A stretch of DNA of 64,000 bases from Paraburkholderia bannensis NBRC 103871 (GTDB lineage Bacteria; Pseudomonadota; Gammaproteobacteria; Burkholderiales; Burkholderiaceae): positions 59,042 through 123,041 of the forward strand of contig NZ_BAYA01000027.1 of NCBI RefSeq assembly GCF_000685015.1, written 5' to 3'. The notes beneath the pieces are model-generated. The model was not told the DNA's origin and ran no database searches. It saw only the letters and a program-made list of their open reading frames with translations. Positions 49,789 through 58,586 of this stretch are shown in pieces. The first letter of the stretch is position 1; each line of letters starts with the position of its first letter. A program made the position numbers and the translations under genes.

Positions 49789-50729
49789 GCCATGTCGTCG
49801 TCACGGGCGCGCAGGGCTTCGTCGGCCGCGCGCTCGTCAAGCGTCTGCTGGCTGACGGCCTGGGCGCGCGCGCCGTCTCGAAGCTCACGCTGCTCGATAT
49901 TGCATTCGACGCGCCGCACGCCGACGCTCGCGTCACGCAGATCGCGGGCAGCATCGCCGATGCCGATGTGCGCGCGCAGGCGTATGCCAGCAGCGTCGAT
50001 GCCGTGTTCCATCTCGCCAGCATCCCGGGCGGTGCGGCCGAGCGCGACTATGCGCTGGGCCGTGCAATCAACCTGGACGCCACGCTCGGCCTGCTTGAAG
50101 ACCTGCGGGGTCAGCCGCGCCCGCCGCGCTTCGTGTTCGCGAGCACGGTGGCCGTCTACGGCGAAAGCTTGCCCGCCGTGGTCGATGAAAACACCCTGCC
50201 CGCGCCCGCGCTGAGTTATGGCGCGCACAAGCTGATGGGCGAAGCGCTGGTGGCCGACGCCACGCGCCTGGGCTGGGTGCAGGGCTGCTCGCTGCGCCTG
50301 CCTGGCGTGGTGGCGCGTCCTGGCGACGGCGCGGGCCTGATGTCGGCGTTCATGAGCCAGTTGTTCTGGAAACTCGCCGCCAACGAAGCGCTCACCGTGC
50401 CGGTTTCGCCCGACGGCGTGGCGTGGTGGATCTCGGTTGGCGCCTGCGTGGGCAACCTGCTGCACGTCGCGAGCGTCGACGTCGATCGCTTCAACGCGCG
50501 GCGCAGCTACCCGATGCCGGTGCTGCGCCTGACCATCAGCGAAGTCGTGGACGCACTGGCTGCGCGTTACGGAGAAGCGCGCAAGGCGCTCGTGAGCTAC
50601 GCGCCCGATCCCTTCGTCGAGCGCTTGTTCGCGCGCTATCCGCCGCTGCTGACGCCCGAGGCCGAACGCCTTGGCCTGCGCCACGACGGCGACGTAGACC
50701 AGCTGATCACGCGCGCCATGGCGCAATAA
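49785..50729 (+). CDS. NAD-dependent epimerase/dehydrogenase (DenD-like extended SDR)
   Basis: A 314-residue extended SDR: VVVTGAQGFVGRAL, SKLTLLDI, VFHLASIPGGAAERD, FASTVAVYG and SYGAHKLMGE (YxxxK). The start pattern and the ASIPGG segment resemble D-erythronate dehydrogenase DenD, which oxidises a 2-hydroxy acid. It overlaps the previous stop by 4 bases. In this pathway it probably oxidises a hydroxy-acid intermediate; the sugar-acid assignment is only by similarity. Confidence 0.88.
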   Translation: MSHVVVTGAQGFVGRALVKRLLADGLGARAVSKLTLLDIAFDAPHADARVTQIAGSIADADVRAQAYASSVDAVFHLASIPGGAAERDYALGRAINLDATLGLLEDLRGQPRPPRFVFASTVAVYGESLPAVVDENTLPAPALSYGAHKLMGEALVADATRLGWVQGCSLRLPGVVARPGDGAGLMSAFMSQLFWKLAANEALTVPVSPDGVAWWISVGACVGNLLHVASVDVDRFNARRSYPMPVLRLTISEVVDALAARYGEARKALVSYAPDPFVERLFARYPPLLTPEAERLGLRHDGDVDQLITRAMAQ

Positions 50730-50802
50730 ACCCCGCGCAACCCGCACACCACGCCGTACCCCATCAACGGCGGCGCGAAGCAAACGAAAAGGATTCCTGA
50801 TT

Positions 50803-51735
50803 ATGCAGATCGTTGGACTCGAATATCTCGTCTTCGGTATCGACGACATGGTGGGCGCCCGCCAGTATTTGCTCGATTACGGCCTCGACGAAGTCGACTA
50901 CGATCCCGTGCGCGGCGGCGTCTTTCAGGCGCTGGACGGCACCGGTCTCGTGATGCGCGCCGCCGACGACCCGAGCCTGCCGCCGCTGCCGCCGAAGGCC
51001 GCCACGCCCAGCCTGCGCGAAACCGTCTACGGCGTGGACAACGCCGATACGCTCGCGTCGATCCGCGCGCATCTGGAAGCCGAGCGCGCCGTGACGGTGG
51101 ACGCCAGCGGCACGGTGCATTGCATCGACGACGCGGGCTTCGGCGTGGCCTTCATGGTGACGCAACGCCGCCCATACGAAGCGCGCTATCTGGGCTTCAA
51201 CGTGCCGGGCCAGGCCGCCGGACGCGCGCCGAACGACTGCGCCGCCGATCCGGACGCCGTCATCAAGCCGCGCACGCTGTCCCATGTGGTGTATTTCGTC
51301 GAGGACGCGCAAAAGGCCGAAGCCTTCTACACGCGTCTGGGCTTCATCGTCACAGACCGCTTCAATCACCTTGGCCCGTTCATGCGCCCGGCGGGTACGC
51401 TCGATCATCACACGCTTTTCATGATCGAAAGCCAGAACGATCACATGATCGGCTGCAATCACTTTACGTTCCATCTCGGCTCGCCCGCCGAAGTGCTCCA
51501 GCACGGCTGGAATTTCGTGAAAAAAGGCTACAAGAGCTTCTGGGGGCCGGGCCGCCATGTTCTGGGCAGCAACTTCTTCTGGTATTTCAACAGCCCGTTT
51601 GGCGCGACCATCGAATTCGACGCCGACATGGATCATCACGACGCCAGCTGGACGCCGCGCGCCGTCGATCCCGGCTCCGACAATTCGCAGATTTTCCTCT
51701 TCGAGGCGCGCAACAAATGGGCGCCAGGCGAATGA
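50803..51735 (+). CDS. Two-domain VOC protein, candidate extradiol-type dioxygenase
   Basis: A 310-residue protein with two VOC modules (residues about 1-120 and 155-290), the architecture of type I extradiol dioxygenases such as BphC. The C-terminal module keeps a full metal triad: His161 (LSHVVYF), His220 (GCNHFTFH) and Glu271 (GATIEFD). A ring-cleaving dioxygenase is therefore plausible and would supply the ring-opening step of the operon. It could instead be a hydroxyacid dioxygenase-like VOC enzyme. It overlaps the Rieske start (ATGA). Confidence 0.85.
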   Translation: MQIVGLEYLVFGIDDMVGARQYLLDYGLDEVDYDPVRGGVFQALDGTGLVMRAADDPSLPPLPPKAATPSLRETVYGVDNADTLASIRAHLEAERAVTVDASGTVHCIDDAGFGVAFMVTQRRPYEARYLGFNVPGQAAGRAPNDCAADPDAVIKPRTLSHVVYFVEDAQKAEAFYTRLGFIVTDRFNHLGPFMRPAGTLDHHTLFMIESQNDHMIGCNHFTFHLGSPAEVLQHGWNFVKKGYKSFWGPGRHVLGSNFFWYFNSPFGATIEFDADMDHHDASWTPRAVDPGSDNSQIFLFEARNKWAPGE

Positions 51736-52097
51736 CCGCGCCCGCGCGGGAGCGCCGGCTTTGCGCGCTCGACGCGCTGCCCGACGGCGGCGCGCGCGGC
51801 ATGCTGCGCGAAGGCCTGGACGATCGCCTGTGCGTGGTGCGCCAGGGCGACGACGTGTTCGTCTGGCTCAACGACTGCCCGCATGAACATCGCCCCATGG
51901 AGTACCGCCAGGACCGCTTTCTTTCCGGCGACGGCCAGCACATCGTCTGCTACGCGCATTCCGCGCATTTCGACATCCGCACGGGCCATTGTTTTGCGGG
52001 GCCATGCACCGGGCAGTCACTCGTCAACGTGCCAGCCCGCGTCGTCAACGGCGAAGTCTGGATTCCCGCCGAATTGCCCTCGATTTTCGACCTTTAA
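51732..52097 (+). CDS. Rieske [2Fe-2S] ferredoxin
   Basis: A 121-residue protein with a complete Rieske motif: CPH (Cys49, His51) in NDCPHEHRPMEY and CYAH (Cys73, His76). It is probably a soluble electron carrier for an oxygenase; the only O2-using candidates nearby are the VOC dioxygenase, whose start-stop it overlaps, and the flavin monooxygenase. A matching Rieske oxygenase alpha subunit is not present in the window. Fusion-like coupling to the VOC protein is notable, since extradiol enzymes are sometimes kept active by ferredoxins (XylT type). Confidence 0.9.
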   Translation: MTAPARERRLCALDALPDGGARGMLREGLDDRLCVVRQGDDVFVWLNDCPHEHRPMEYRQDRFLSGDGQHIVCYAHSAHFDIRTGHCFAGPCTGQSLVNVPARVVNGEVWIPAELPSIFDL

Positions 52098-52111
52098 TAC
52101 GGACTACCATC

Positions 52112-53275
52112 ATGTTCCAGTACTTCCCCACCAATTACGTGTGGAGCCTCTCGACGATGATCGCCCTCTCGCACGGCGGCAACATCGGCGAAGTCGATGC
52201 GATGTGCGCGCCGCTGCGCGATGCCGCGCTCGCAGGCGACGATCCCGGCACGGTCGCGTTTTATGAGGCATGGAAAGCGGGCGCAGACCAGCTGTCCGCA
52301 CTCGCCGACGAAGACGTCGCGCAGGGCCACACGCTGTCGGCTGGCGAGAAATACGGGCGTGCTGGCCTTTATTACGGCATCGCCGAACGCATGCAGGCAC
52401 ACGGCTTCGAAGCGCGCCTCGCGATCTACCGGCGCTCGCTCGAACAGTTCGAACTCGGCCGCACGCTGGGCCGCGAAAATTGCGTGCGGGTCGAAATCCC
52501 GTATGGCGAAACCCATCTGGCCGCGCTTTACGTGCGCGCCGAAGGCCTGCAAGCGGGCCAGCGCGCGCCCATCGTCGTGGTGATGAACGGCCTCGACTCG
52601 ACCAAGGAAATGCTGCAAAAGAGCGTGATGGGCACGATGTTCGCGCGGCGCGGCCTGAGCGCGCTGTTCGTCGATCAGCCCGGCACCGGCGAGGCGCTGC
52701 GCCTGCAAGGCCTGCCCGCCGTCCACAATACGGAAGCCTGGGCCGCGCCCATCGTGGACTGGCTCGAACGGCATGACGAGGTGGACGCGCAGCGCATCGG
52801 CGCGCTGGGCGTGTCGCTGGGCGGCTATTACTGCCCGCGCGCGGTCGCATTCGAACCGCGCTTTGCGTGCGGCGCCGTGTGGGGCGCGAATCACGACTGG
52901 CGCGCCGTGCAGCAGGCGCGCCTGAACCGCGAAGGCGAAAACCCCGTGCCGCACTACTGGAAGCACGTGCAATGGGTGTTCGGCGCGCGCGACATGGACG
53001 ACTTCTTCGCGAAGGCGGAGCACATGCATCTGAATGGCGTGCTCGATCGCATCCGCGTGCCGTTCCTGGTCACGCACGGCGAAAACGATCGCCAGATTCC
53101 GCTCAAATACGCGCACGAAACTTTCGAACAACTGATCAATAGTCCCAGGAAAGACCTGTTTGTTTTTGGCGCGCGCGAAGGCGGCGTGGAGCACAGTTCG
53201 CTCGACAATCCGCTCAACGCGGGCAACCGCATCGCCGACTGGCTTGCCGCCCAGCTTGGCGGCACGCTCGCCTGA
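52112..53275 (+). CDS. Alpha/beta hydrolase, DHPON-hydrolase/FrsA-like (C-C bond hydrolase type)
   Basis: A 387-residue protein with a helical N-terminal domain (to about 120) and an alpha/beta hydrolase core: GVSLGGYY (GxSxG nucleophile), THGENDRQIP (acid) and GVEHSS (His). This arrangement matches the family of 2,6-dihydroxypseudooxynicotine hydrolase, which cuts a C-C bond next to an aromatic ring. In an operon with a ring-cleavage dioxygenase, a C-C hydrolase is the expected next step. I chose the ATG at 52112, 14 bases after the Rieske gene. Confidence 0.87.
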   Translation: MFQYFPTNYVWSLSTMIALSHGGNIGEVDAMCAPLRDAALAGDDPGTVAFYEAWKAGADQLSALADEDVAQGHTLSAGEKYGRAGLYYGIAERMQAHGFEARLAIYRRSLEQFELGRTLGRENCVRVEIPYGETHLAALYVRAEGLQAGQRAPIVVVMNGLDSTKEMLQKSVMGTMFARRGLSALFVDQPGTGEALRLQGLPAVHNTEAWAAPIVDWLERHDEVDAQRIGALGVSLGGYYCPRAVAFEPRFACGAVWGANHDWRAVQQARLNREGENPVPHYWKHVQWVFGARDMDDFFAKAEHMHLNGVLDRIRVPFLVTHGENDRQIPLKYAHETFEQLINSPRKDLFVFGAREGGVEHSSLDNPLNAGNRIADWLAAQLGGTLA

Positions 53276-53327
53276 GCGCGCGGGCAAGAACCGGCGCGCA
53301 CTCCAACCATAACTACAGAGACACACC

Positions 53328-54461
53328 ATGGCACTCGTCAACAAGGTTCTGATCGTCGGCGGCGGCATCGGCGGCATGTGCGCGGCGATCACGCTGCGCC
53401 GTCAGGGCATCGACGTCGATCTCGTCGAACTCAATCCTCAGTGGGCCGCCGACGGCGCGGGCATCACCATCAGCGGGCCGACGCTGCGCGGCCTGCGCGA
53501 AATCGGCGTGGTCGACGACGTGCTGCGCGTGGGCGGCTCGTGGCGCGCCGTCGATATCTGCGACGCCGATGGCGCATTGCAGGCCTGCGTGCCCATTGAT
53601 CCTGCGCACGGCGCCGACGGCCTGCCGGGCGCGGCGGGCATCATGCGCACGGCGCTGGCGTCGATTCTCGGCGACGCCACGCGCGCAGCCGGCGCGCAGG
53701 TGCGTCTGGGCGTGAGCTTCGAAACGCTGGCACAGGATGCCGAAGGCGTGGATGTCGTATTCACCGACGGCCACCGCGCGCGCTACGACCTCGTGATCGG
53801 CGCGGACGGCGTGAATTCGACGGTGCGCCGCCACGTCAAGCCCGACTTCGTTGGCCCGCGCTTCACGGGCCAGGGATCGTGGCGCGCCGTGGTGCCACGC
53901 CTGCGCGAGAACTCGACGATCTACATGGGCAAGACCACGAAAGCCGGCATGAACCCGATCAGCGCGACGCACTGCTATCTGTTCGTGCTCGACAAACGCG
54001 AGGGCGTGGATTTCGTCGCGCCCGAACAGTGGCCGCGCCTGCTGGCCGAACTGCTCGAAGAATTCGACGGCCCGATCGGCGATTTCCGGCGTGCGCTGCT
54101 CAACGGCTCGCCCGACGAGCATCGCGTGTTGTACCGCCCGCTCGCGGGGCATATCATCGACGGCCCGTGGCATCGCGGCCGTATCGCGCTGCTGGGCGAT
54201 GCCGTTCACGCCACCACCCCGCATCTGGCGTCGGGCGCGGGCATCGCGGTTGAAGGCGCGATCGTGCTGGCGCAGGAACTGGCGCGGCGGCATTCGCTCG
54301 AAGGCGCGCTGCTCGCGTATGCGGGACGGCACTACGATCGCGCGCGGCTCGTGGTGTCGTCGTCGGCCAGGCTGGGCGACATCGAGCGCAACGGCGGCTC
54401 GCGCGACGATCACACGCGCATCATGGTCAACGCCTTACAGGCGCTGCGTGCGCCGATCTGA
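53328..54461 (+). CDS. Group A FAD-dependent monooxygenase (aromatic hydroxylase type)
   Basis: A 377-residue flavoprotein with the three signatures of the PHBH family: GGGIGGMCAA at the N-terminus, DLVIGADGVNS (DG motif) near 155 and GDAVHATTPHLASGAG (GD motif) near 290. It uses NAD(P)H and O2 to hydroxylate an activated aromatic ring. It probably prepares the substrate of the operon for ring cleavage. Confidence 0.93.
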   Translation: MALVNKVLIVGGGIGGMCAAITLRRQGIDVDLVELNPQWAADGAGITISGPTLRGLREIGVVDDVLRVGGSWRAVDICDADGALQACVPIDPAHGADGLPGAAGIMRTALASILGDATRAAGAQVRLGVSFETLAQDAEGVDVVFTDGHRARYDLVIGADGVNSTVRRHVKPDFVGPRFTGQGSWRAVVPRLRENSTIYMGKTTKAGMNPISATHCYLFVLDKREGVDFVAPEQWPRLLAELLEEFDGPIGDFRRALLNGSPDEHRVLYRPLAGHIIDGPWHRGRIALLGDAVHATTPHLASGAGIAVEGAIVLAQELARRHSLEGALLAYAGRHYDRARLVVSSSARLGDIERNGGSRDDHTRIMVNALQALRAPI

Positions 54462-54505
54462 CCCGCGCCAACAAGGTTCAACCCAATACGAACAGTGACA
54501 CCATC

Positions 54506-55258
54506 ATGACCGAATCCCAATCGAACCCGGCCCGCGTGGCCGTCGTCACGGGCGCAGCCGGTGGCCTTGGCGAAGCGTTCGCGCTGCGGCTCGCCGCCAG
54601 TGGCCACACGCTCGTGCTGACCGACCGCGCGCCCTGCGACGCGCTCGCGGCGCGCATCGAAGCCGCGGGCGGCCACGCGCTCGCGCTGCCCTGCAATCTC
54701 GCCGATATCGACGACATCGCGCGCTTCACGTCGCGCGTGCTGGAACAGACGGGCAAGGTCGACGTGCTCGTCAACAATGCTGCATTCATGCCGATGGCGC
54801 CGGTCGCGAATATCAACGCCGCGCTCTGGCGTCAGATCATGACCGTCAACGTGGACGCGCCGTTTCTGCTCGCCCAGGCGTTTTCGGCGGGCATGATCGA
54901 GCGAGGCTGGGGGCGCATCGTCAATCTCGCGTCGAGCACGGTCTGGGGGCCGCCGCCCGGCATGAGCGCCTATGCGTGCAGCAAGATGGCCGTGATTGGC
55001 CTCACACGCGCGCTCGCGTCGGAATTCGGCGCGCATGGCGTGACCGTCAACGCGATCTCGCCGGGCCTTACGAAGCACGCGGGAAGCGCGGCGAACCTGC
55101 CCGCCGGGGCGTTCGAGGCGGTGCGCGCGCGGCAATTCATCCCGCGCACCGAGCAGCCGGACGATCTGACCGGCGCGCTTGCCTTCCTGGTCAGCGACGA
55201 TGCGTGCTTCGTCACCGGCCAGGTCATCAATGTCGATGGCGGAGGCTTCGGTTTCTAG
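54506..55258 (+). CDS. Short-chain dehydrogenase/reductase
   Basis: A 250-residue classical SDR: VVTGAAGGLG, NNAAFMP, NLASSTV, AYACSKMA (YxxxK intact), INVDGGGFGF at the C-terminus. It is the last gene of the plus-strand catabolic operon, 44 bases after the monooxygenase. It could be a cis-diol or alcohol dehydrogenase of the pathway. Confidence 0.92.
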   Translation: MTESQSNPARVAVVTGAAGGLGEAFALRLAASGHTLVLTDRAPCDALAARIEAAGGHALALPCNLADIDDIARFTSRVLEQTGKVDVLVNNAAFMPMAPVANINAALWRQIMTVNVDAPFLLAQAFSAGMIERGWGRIVNLASSTVWGPPPGMSAYACSKMAVIGLTRALASEFGAHGVTVNAISPGLTKHAGSAANLPAGAFEAVRARQFIPRTEQPDDLTGALAFLVSDDACFVTGQVINVDGGGFGF

Positions 55259-55443
55259 GCGGCAAATGTATTCGTTGCCGTCACCCTATATAGCGAGTCG
55301 CGCAGCAATGCGCCTTCTCGCTATTGGTTTTCGTGATCCGATAAAAAAATCAAGCTAGCACTCGCTTTATTGTCCTTGTCATATACATACCAGTTCGCCG
55401 AGCCATGACAGATAACTAACGAGAAGACCGGAATCGCGACTCG

Positions 55444-56325
55444 ATGTCCACCGCATTCGCTCATACAGTCGAAGCGAGTTTTGCGACGCTCACGCCCACG
55501 GCCAAGCGCATTGCCAGTTATATGCTTGCGAATCTGGAGCGCCTCGGGCTGGAGACGGCGGATCAGATAGCACAACAGACGGGCACGAGTGGTATTTCGG
55601 TCGGGCGCTTTCTGCGCAGCGTGGGCTATCGCAATCTCGACGACCTGAAGCGCGAATTGCGCGGTGCACAAACACGGCCGTGGTTCATCACGGATCGTCT
55701 CGACGCCTGGCGCAGCGAGCGCCCCGACGGCTACGCCAACGGCGTGGACAACAAGCGTGACATGGCGCTTGCGCGCTCGCTCGATCTTGAGGTCGATGCG
55801 ATCCGCTATGTGTACCAGCTTGCGCTAGGCGACACCTTCGCCCGCGTCGCGCAGCGCATCGCCACTGCGGATGCCGTCTATATTCTCGGGATCCAATCGA
55901 CGCGCGGCATTTCGAATGCGTTCTACAGTTACCTCGAATATTTGCGGCCCCGTGTGTTCTTTTCCGATGGCATGTCAGGCTCGTATATCGAGTCGCTGAA
56001 TTCGGAGTTCGCGTCGCCGTATCTGATCGTCACCGACACACGTGCCTACTCGCGCATCGCGCGCCGCTATTGCGAGGCGGCGGCACGGCGCAAATTGCCG
56101 TTCGCGCTTGTCACTGATCTCTATTGCCCGTGGGCGCGCGACTTCGCCTGCGATCTGCTGCAAGTGAAAACGGATGTCGGTCAGTTCTGGGATTCGCTTG
56201 CGCCGCTCACCTGCCTGTTCAACCTGCTGATTACGTCGATTGTCGGGCAGCTCGGCTCCGCTATCGACCAACGTGTCGCGCAGAACCGCGAGTTGCAACG
56301 CGAACTCGACCAATTCGATCTCTGA
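55444..56325 (+). CDS. RpiR-family regulator (HTH + SIS domain)
   Basis: A 293-residue protein. The N-terminal RpiR HTH spans about residues 1-75 (LTPTAKRIASYMLANL, TADQIAQQTGTSGISVGRFLRSVGY), then a SIS sugar-phosphate fold (VYILGIQSTRGISNAF, YLIVTDTRAYSRIA). RpiR proteins usually sense phosphosugars, often amino sugars or peptidoglycan-derived ones. The ddpX gene follows after 5 bases, so it is cotranscribed with and probably regulates the dipeptide utilisation operon, perhaps with a muropeptide-derived effector (inference). Confidence 0.92.
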   Translation: MSTAFAHTVEASFATLTPTAKRIASYMLANLERLGLETADQIAQQTGTSGISVGRFLRSVGYRNLDDLKRELRGAQTRPWFITDRLDAWRSERPDGYANGVDNKRDMALARSLDLEVDAIRYVYQLALGDTFARVAQRIATADAVYILGIQSTRGISNAFYSYLEYLRPRVFFSDGMSGSYIESLNSEFASPYLIVTDTRAYSRIARRYCEAAARRKLPFALVTDLYCPWARDFACDLLQVKTDVGQFWDSLAPLTCLFNLLITSIVGQLGSAIDQRVAQNRELQRELDQFDL

Positions 56326-56330
56326 CAATC

Positions 56331-56897
56331 ATGACCGATACCCCGCACCTCATTCACATCACGCCGCAAACGCACGGCGTCGAACTCGACCTCGTGTATG
56401 CGACCGATCGCAACTTCACCGGCAAGGCGATTTACAAGGAAGCGCACGCGCTGCTGCTCGCGCCCGCTGAAGCCCGATTGCGCAAAGCCGTCGAACTTGC
56501 TGAAAGCGCCGGCATGAAGTTGCGCATTTTCGACGCGTACCGTCCGCCGCAAGCACAAAAAGCACTGTGGGATTTTCTGCCCGATCCCACCTATGTCGCA
56601 GAACTTGGCCGAGGCTCGAACCATAGCCGGGGTACGGCGCTCGACCTTACCTTGATCGACGGCAACGGTGAGGCGCTCGACATGGGCACGGACTTCGATG
56701 CAATGATCAAGGAGTCCGAGCATTTCCATCAGGGATTGCCGCAGCATGTGCAGCGCAATCGCCTGCTGCTGCTCGGCATCATGCATGCGGCAGGATTCAC
56801 CCATATTCCGAGCGAATGGTGGCATTACGAAATTCCGGGTTCACGCTCGCTGCCCGTGATTGACAATGCCGAAAGCGGCCCCCTGAAATTAATGTAA
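56331..56897 (+). CDS. ddpX: D-alanyl-D-alanine dipeptidase DdpX (VanX family)
   Basis: A 188-residue zinc peptidase of the M15D family: FDAYRPPQAQ with the conserved Arg, SNHSRGTALDLTL giving the SxHxxGxAxD zinc motif (His98, Asp105), and SEWWHYE near residue 163 with the catalytic Glu and third zinc His. It cleaves D-Ala-D-Ala so the alanines can be used as food. The ddpX-A-B-C-D-F order that follows is the same as in E. coli. No resistance ligase (VanH/VanA) is present, so a glycopeptide-resistance role is unlikely. Confidence 0.95.
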   Translation: MTDTPHLIHITPQTHGVELDLVYATDRNFTGKAIYKEAHALLLAPAEARLRKAVELAESAGMKLRIFDAYRPPQAQKALWDFLPDPTYVAELGRGSNHSRGTALDLTLIDGNGEALDMGTDFDAMIKESEHFHQGLPQHVQRNRLLLLGIMHAAGFTHIPSEWWHYEIPGSRSLPVIDNAESGPLKLM

Positions 56898-56967
56898 TCG
56901 CGCTCTGGTTCTTTGCTGTTCGTTTTACGGGTTTCTCACCGCCTCTCCTTCTCGATACGGAGCGAGT

Positions 56968-58575
56968 ATGAATCTGGTTTTGCGCAATGCGCTGGCGGCA
57001 GTCACGGTCGTGTCCGCACTGACGCTTACGATGACGACAACAAGTACTGCATTTGCGGCGACGCCGAAAGACATGCTGGTCATCGCCACCACGCTCGACG
57101 AATTCTCGACGCTCGATCCCGGAGAAGTCTATGAGCTCGTGCCGGAAGAATATGTCGCGAATACCTATGATCGACTGGTGCGCGTCGACCTGAAAGACCC
57201 GGCGAAATTCAATGGCGATGTCGCGCAATCGTGGACGGTCAGCCCAGATGGACTTACGTTCACGTTCAAGATTCGCCCGGGACTCACGTTCCACTCGGGC
57301 CATCCTCTGACCGCCGATGATGTCGCCTGGTCGATACAGCGCTGCGTACTGCTCGATAAAGGCGCGGCGGCCGTATTGCAAGGTATTGGTCTAACCAAAG
57401 ACAACGTGCTGCAAAACGTCAAGAAGATCGACGACTCGACGGTCAGCATTACGACTGCCCAGAAATACTCGCCCACGTTCGTGCTGAACGTGCTGGGTGC
57501 GTGGCCCGCGTCAGTGGTCGACAGGCAGCTCCTGATGTCGCATCAGAAGGGCAACGATTTCGGCAACGAATGGCTGCGCACGAACGAAGCGGGCTCCGGC
57601 GCGTACAAGCTCGTCAAATGGACGGCGAACGACAGCCTCATCCTGCAGAAATACGACGGCTACCGATTGCCGCTCGCGATGAAACGCATTGTGATGCGCC
57701 ATGTGCCGGAAGCCGCGAGCCAGCGCCTTCTGCTCGAAAATGGCGACGCGGATGTCGCGCGCAATCTGAGCCCCGACGATCTCACCGCATTGACCAAGGC
57801 CAGCAAGGTGCAGGTGATGTCGGTACCGCAAGCGACGTTGCTCTACCTCGGCCTGAACATGAAGAACCCGAATCTCGCGAAGCCGGAAGTGCAGGAAGCC
57901 ATGAAATGGCTGATCGACTATGACGGCATTCAGAAGAACGTGACGAAGAGCACGTTCAAGGTTCATCAAACGTTCCTGCCCGAAGGTTTCCTCGGCGCGT
58001 TGAATACCAATCCGTATCACCAGGACGTTGCCAGGGCCAAGGCGCTGCTCGCCAAAGCGGGCTTGCCCAATGGCTTCAACGTGACGATGGATGTGCGCAG
58101 CACCTACCCGTACAACGACATAGCGCAAGCCTTGCAGGCGAATCTCGCGCAAGGTGGCATCAAGGTCGAGATCATTCCGGGCGACAACAAGCAGACGCTC
58201 GCGAAGTATCGTGCGCGTCAACACGATATCTATATCGGCGAATGGTCAGCCGACTACATCGACCCGCACAGCAATGCGCAGGGCTACGCATGGAATCCGG
58301 ACAACTCCGACAAGTCGGCGTACAAGATGCTCGCATGGCGTAATTCGTGGGACATTCCCGACCTGACGAAACAGACCGATGCGGCGCTCGCCGAATCGTC
58401 GACGACAAAGCGCGCGCAACTCTATCAGACGATGCAGAAGGAAATGCTCGCAAAGTCGCCGTTCGTCATCATGTTCCAGCAGGTGTCGCAAGTGGCAATG
58501 CGTCCGGGCGTGTCGGGCCTCGAAGTCGGCCCAATCAACGATCTCGTGTCGTATCGGAATGTGAAGAAGCAATAA
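56968..58575 (+). CDS. ddpA: Dipeptide ABC transporter substrate-binding protein (DdpA/DppA type)
   Basis: A 535-residue exported protein of solute-binding family 5. The signal peptide LRNALAAVTVVSALTL ends at an AFA site near residue 30. Family features: YDRLVRVD, AQSWTVSPDGLTFTFKIRPGLTFHSGHPLTADDV near 75-110, and YIGEWSADYIDPHSN. It captures dipeptides, probably D-Ala-D-Ala, in the periplasm. Confidence 0.93.
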   Translation: MNLVLRNALAAVTVVSALTLTMTTTSTAFAATPKDMLVIATTLDEFSTLDPGEVYELVPEEYVANTYDRLVRVDLKDPAKFNGDVAQSWTVSPDGLTFTFKIRPGLTFHSGHPLTADDVAWSIQRCVLLDKGAAAVLQGIGLTKDNVLQNVKKIDDSTVSITTAQKYSPTFVLNVLGAWPASVVDRQLLMSHQKGNDFGNEWLRTNEAGSGAYKLVKWTANDSLILQKYDGYRLPLAMKRIVMRHVPEAASQRLLLENGDADVARNLSPDDLTALTKASKVQVMSVPQATLLYLGLNMKNPNLAKPEVQEAMKWLIDYDGIQKNVTKSTFKVHQTFLPEGFLGALNTNPYHQDVARAKALLAKAGLPNGFNVTMDVRSTYPYNDIAQALQANLAQGGIKVEIIPGDNKQTLAKYRARQHDIYIGEWSADYIDPHSNAQGYAWNPDNSDKSAYKMLAWRNSWDIPDLTKQTDAALAESSTTKRAQLYQTMQKEMLAKSPFVIMFQQVSQVAMRPGVSGLEVGPINDLVSYRNVKKQ

Positions 58576-58586
58576 GCGTGTGAATC

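Noticed and set aside
56331..56897. Vancomycin-resistance vanX
   Set aside because: No vanH, vanA or vanRS genes; the following ddpABCDF transporter genes show a nutritional role.
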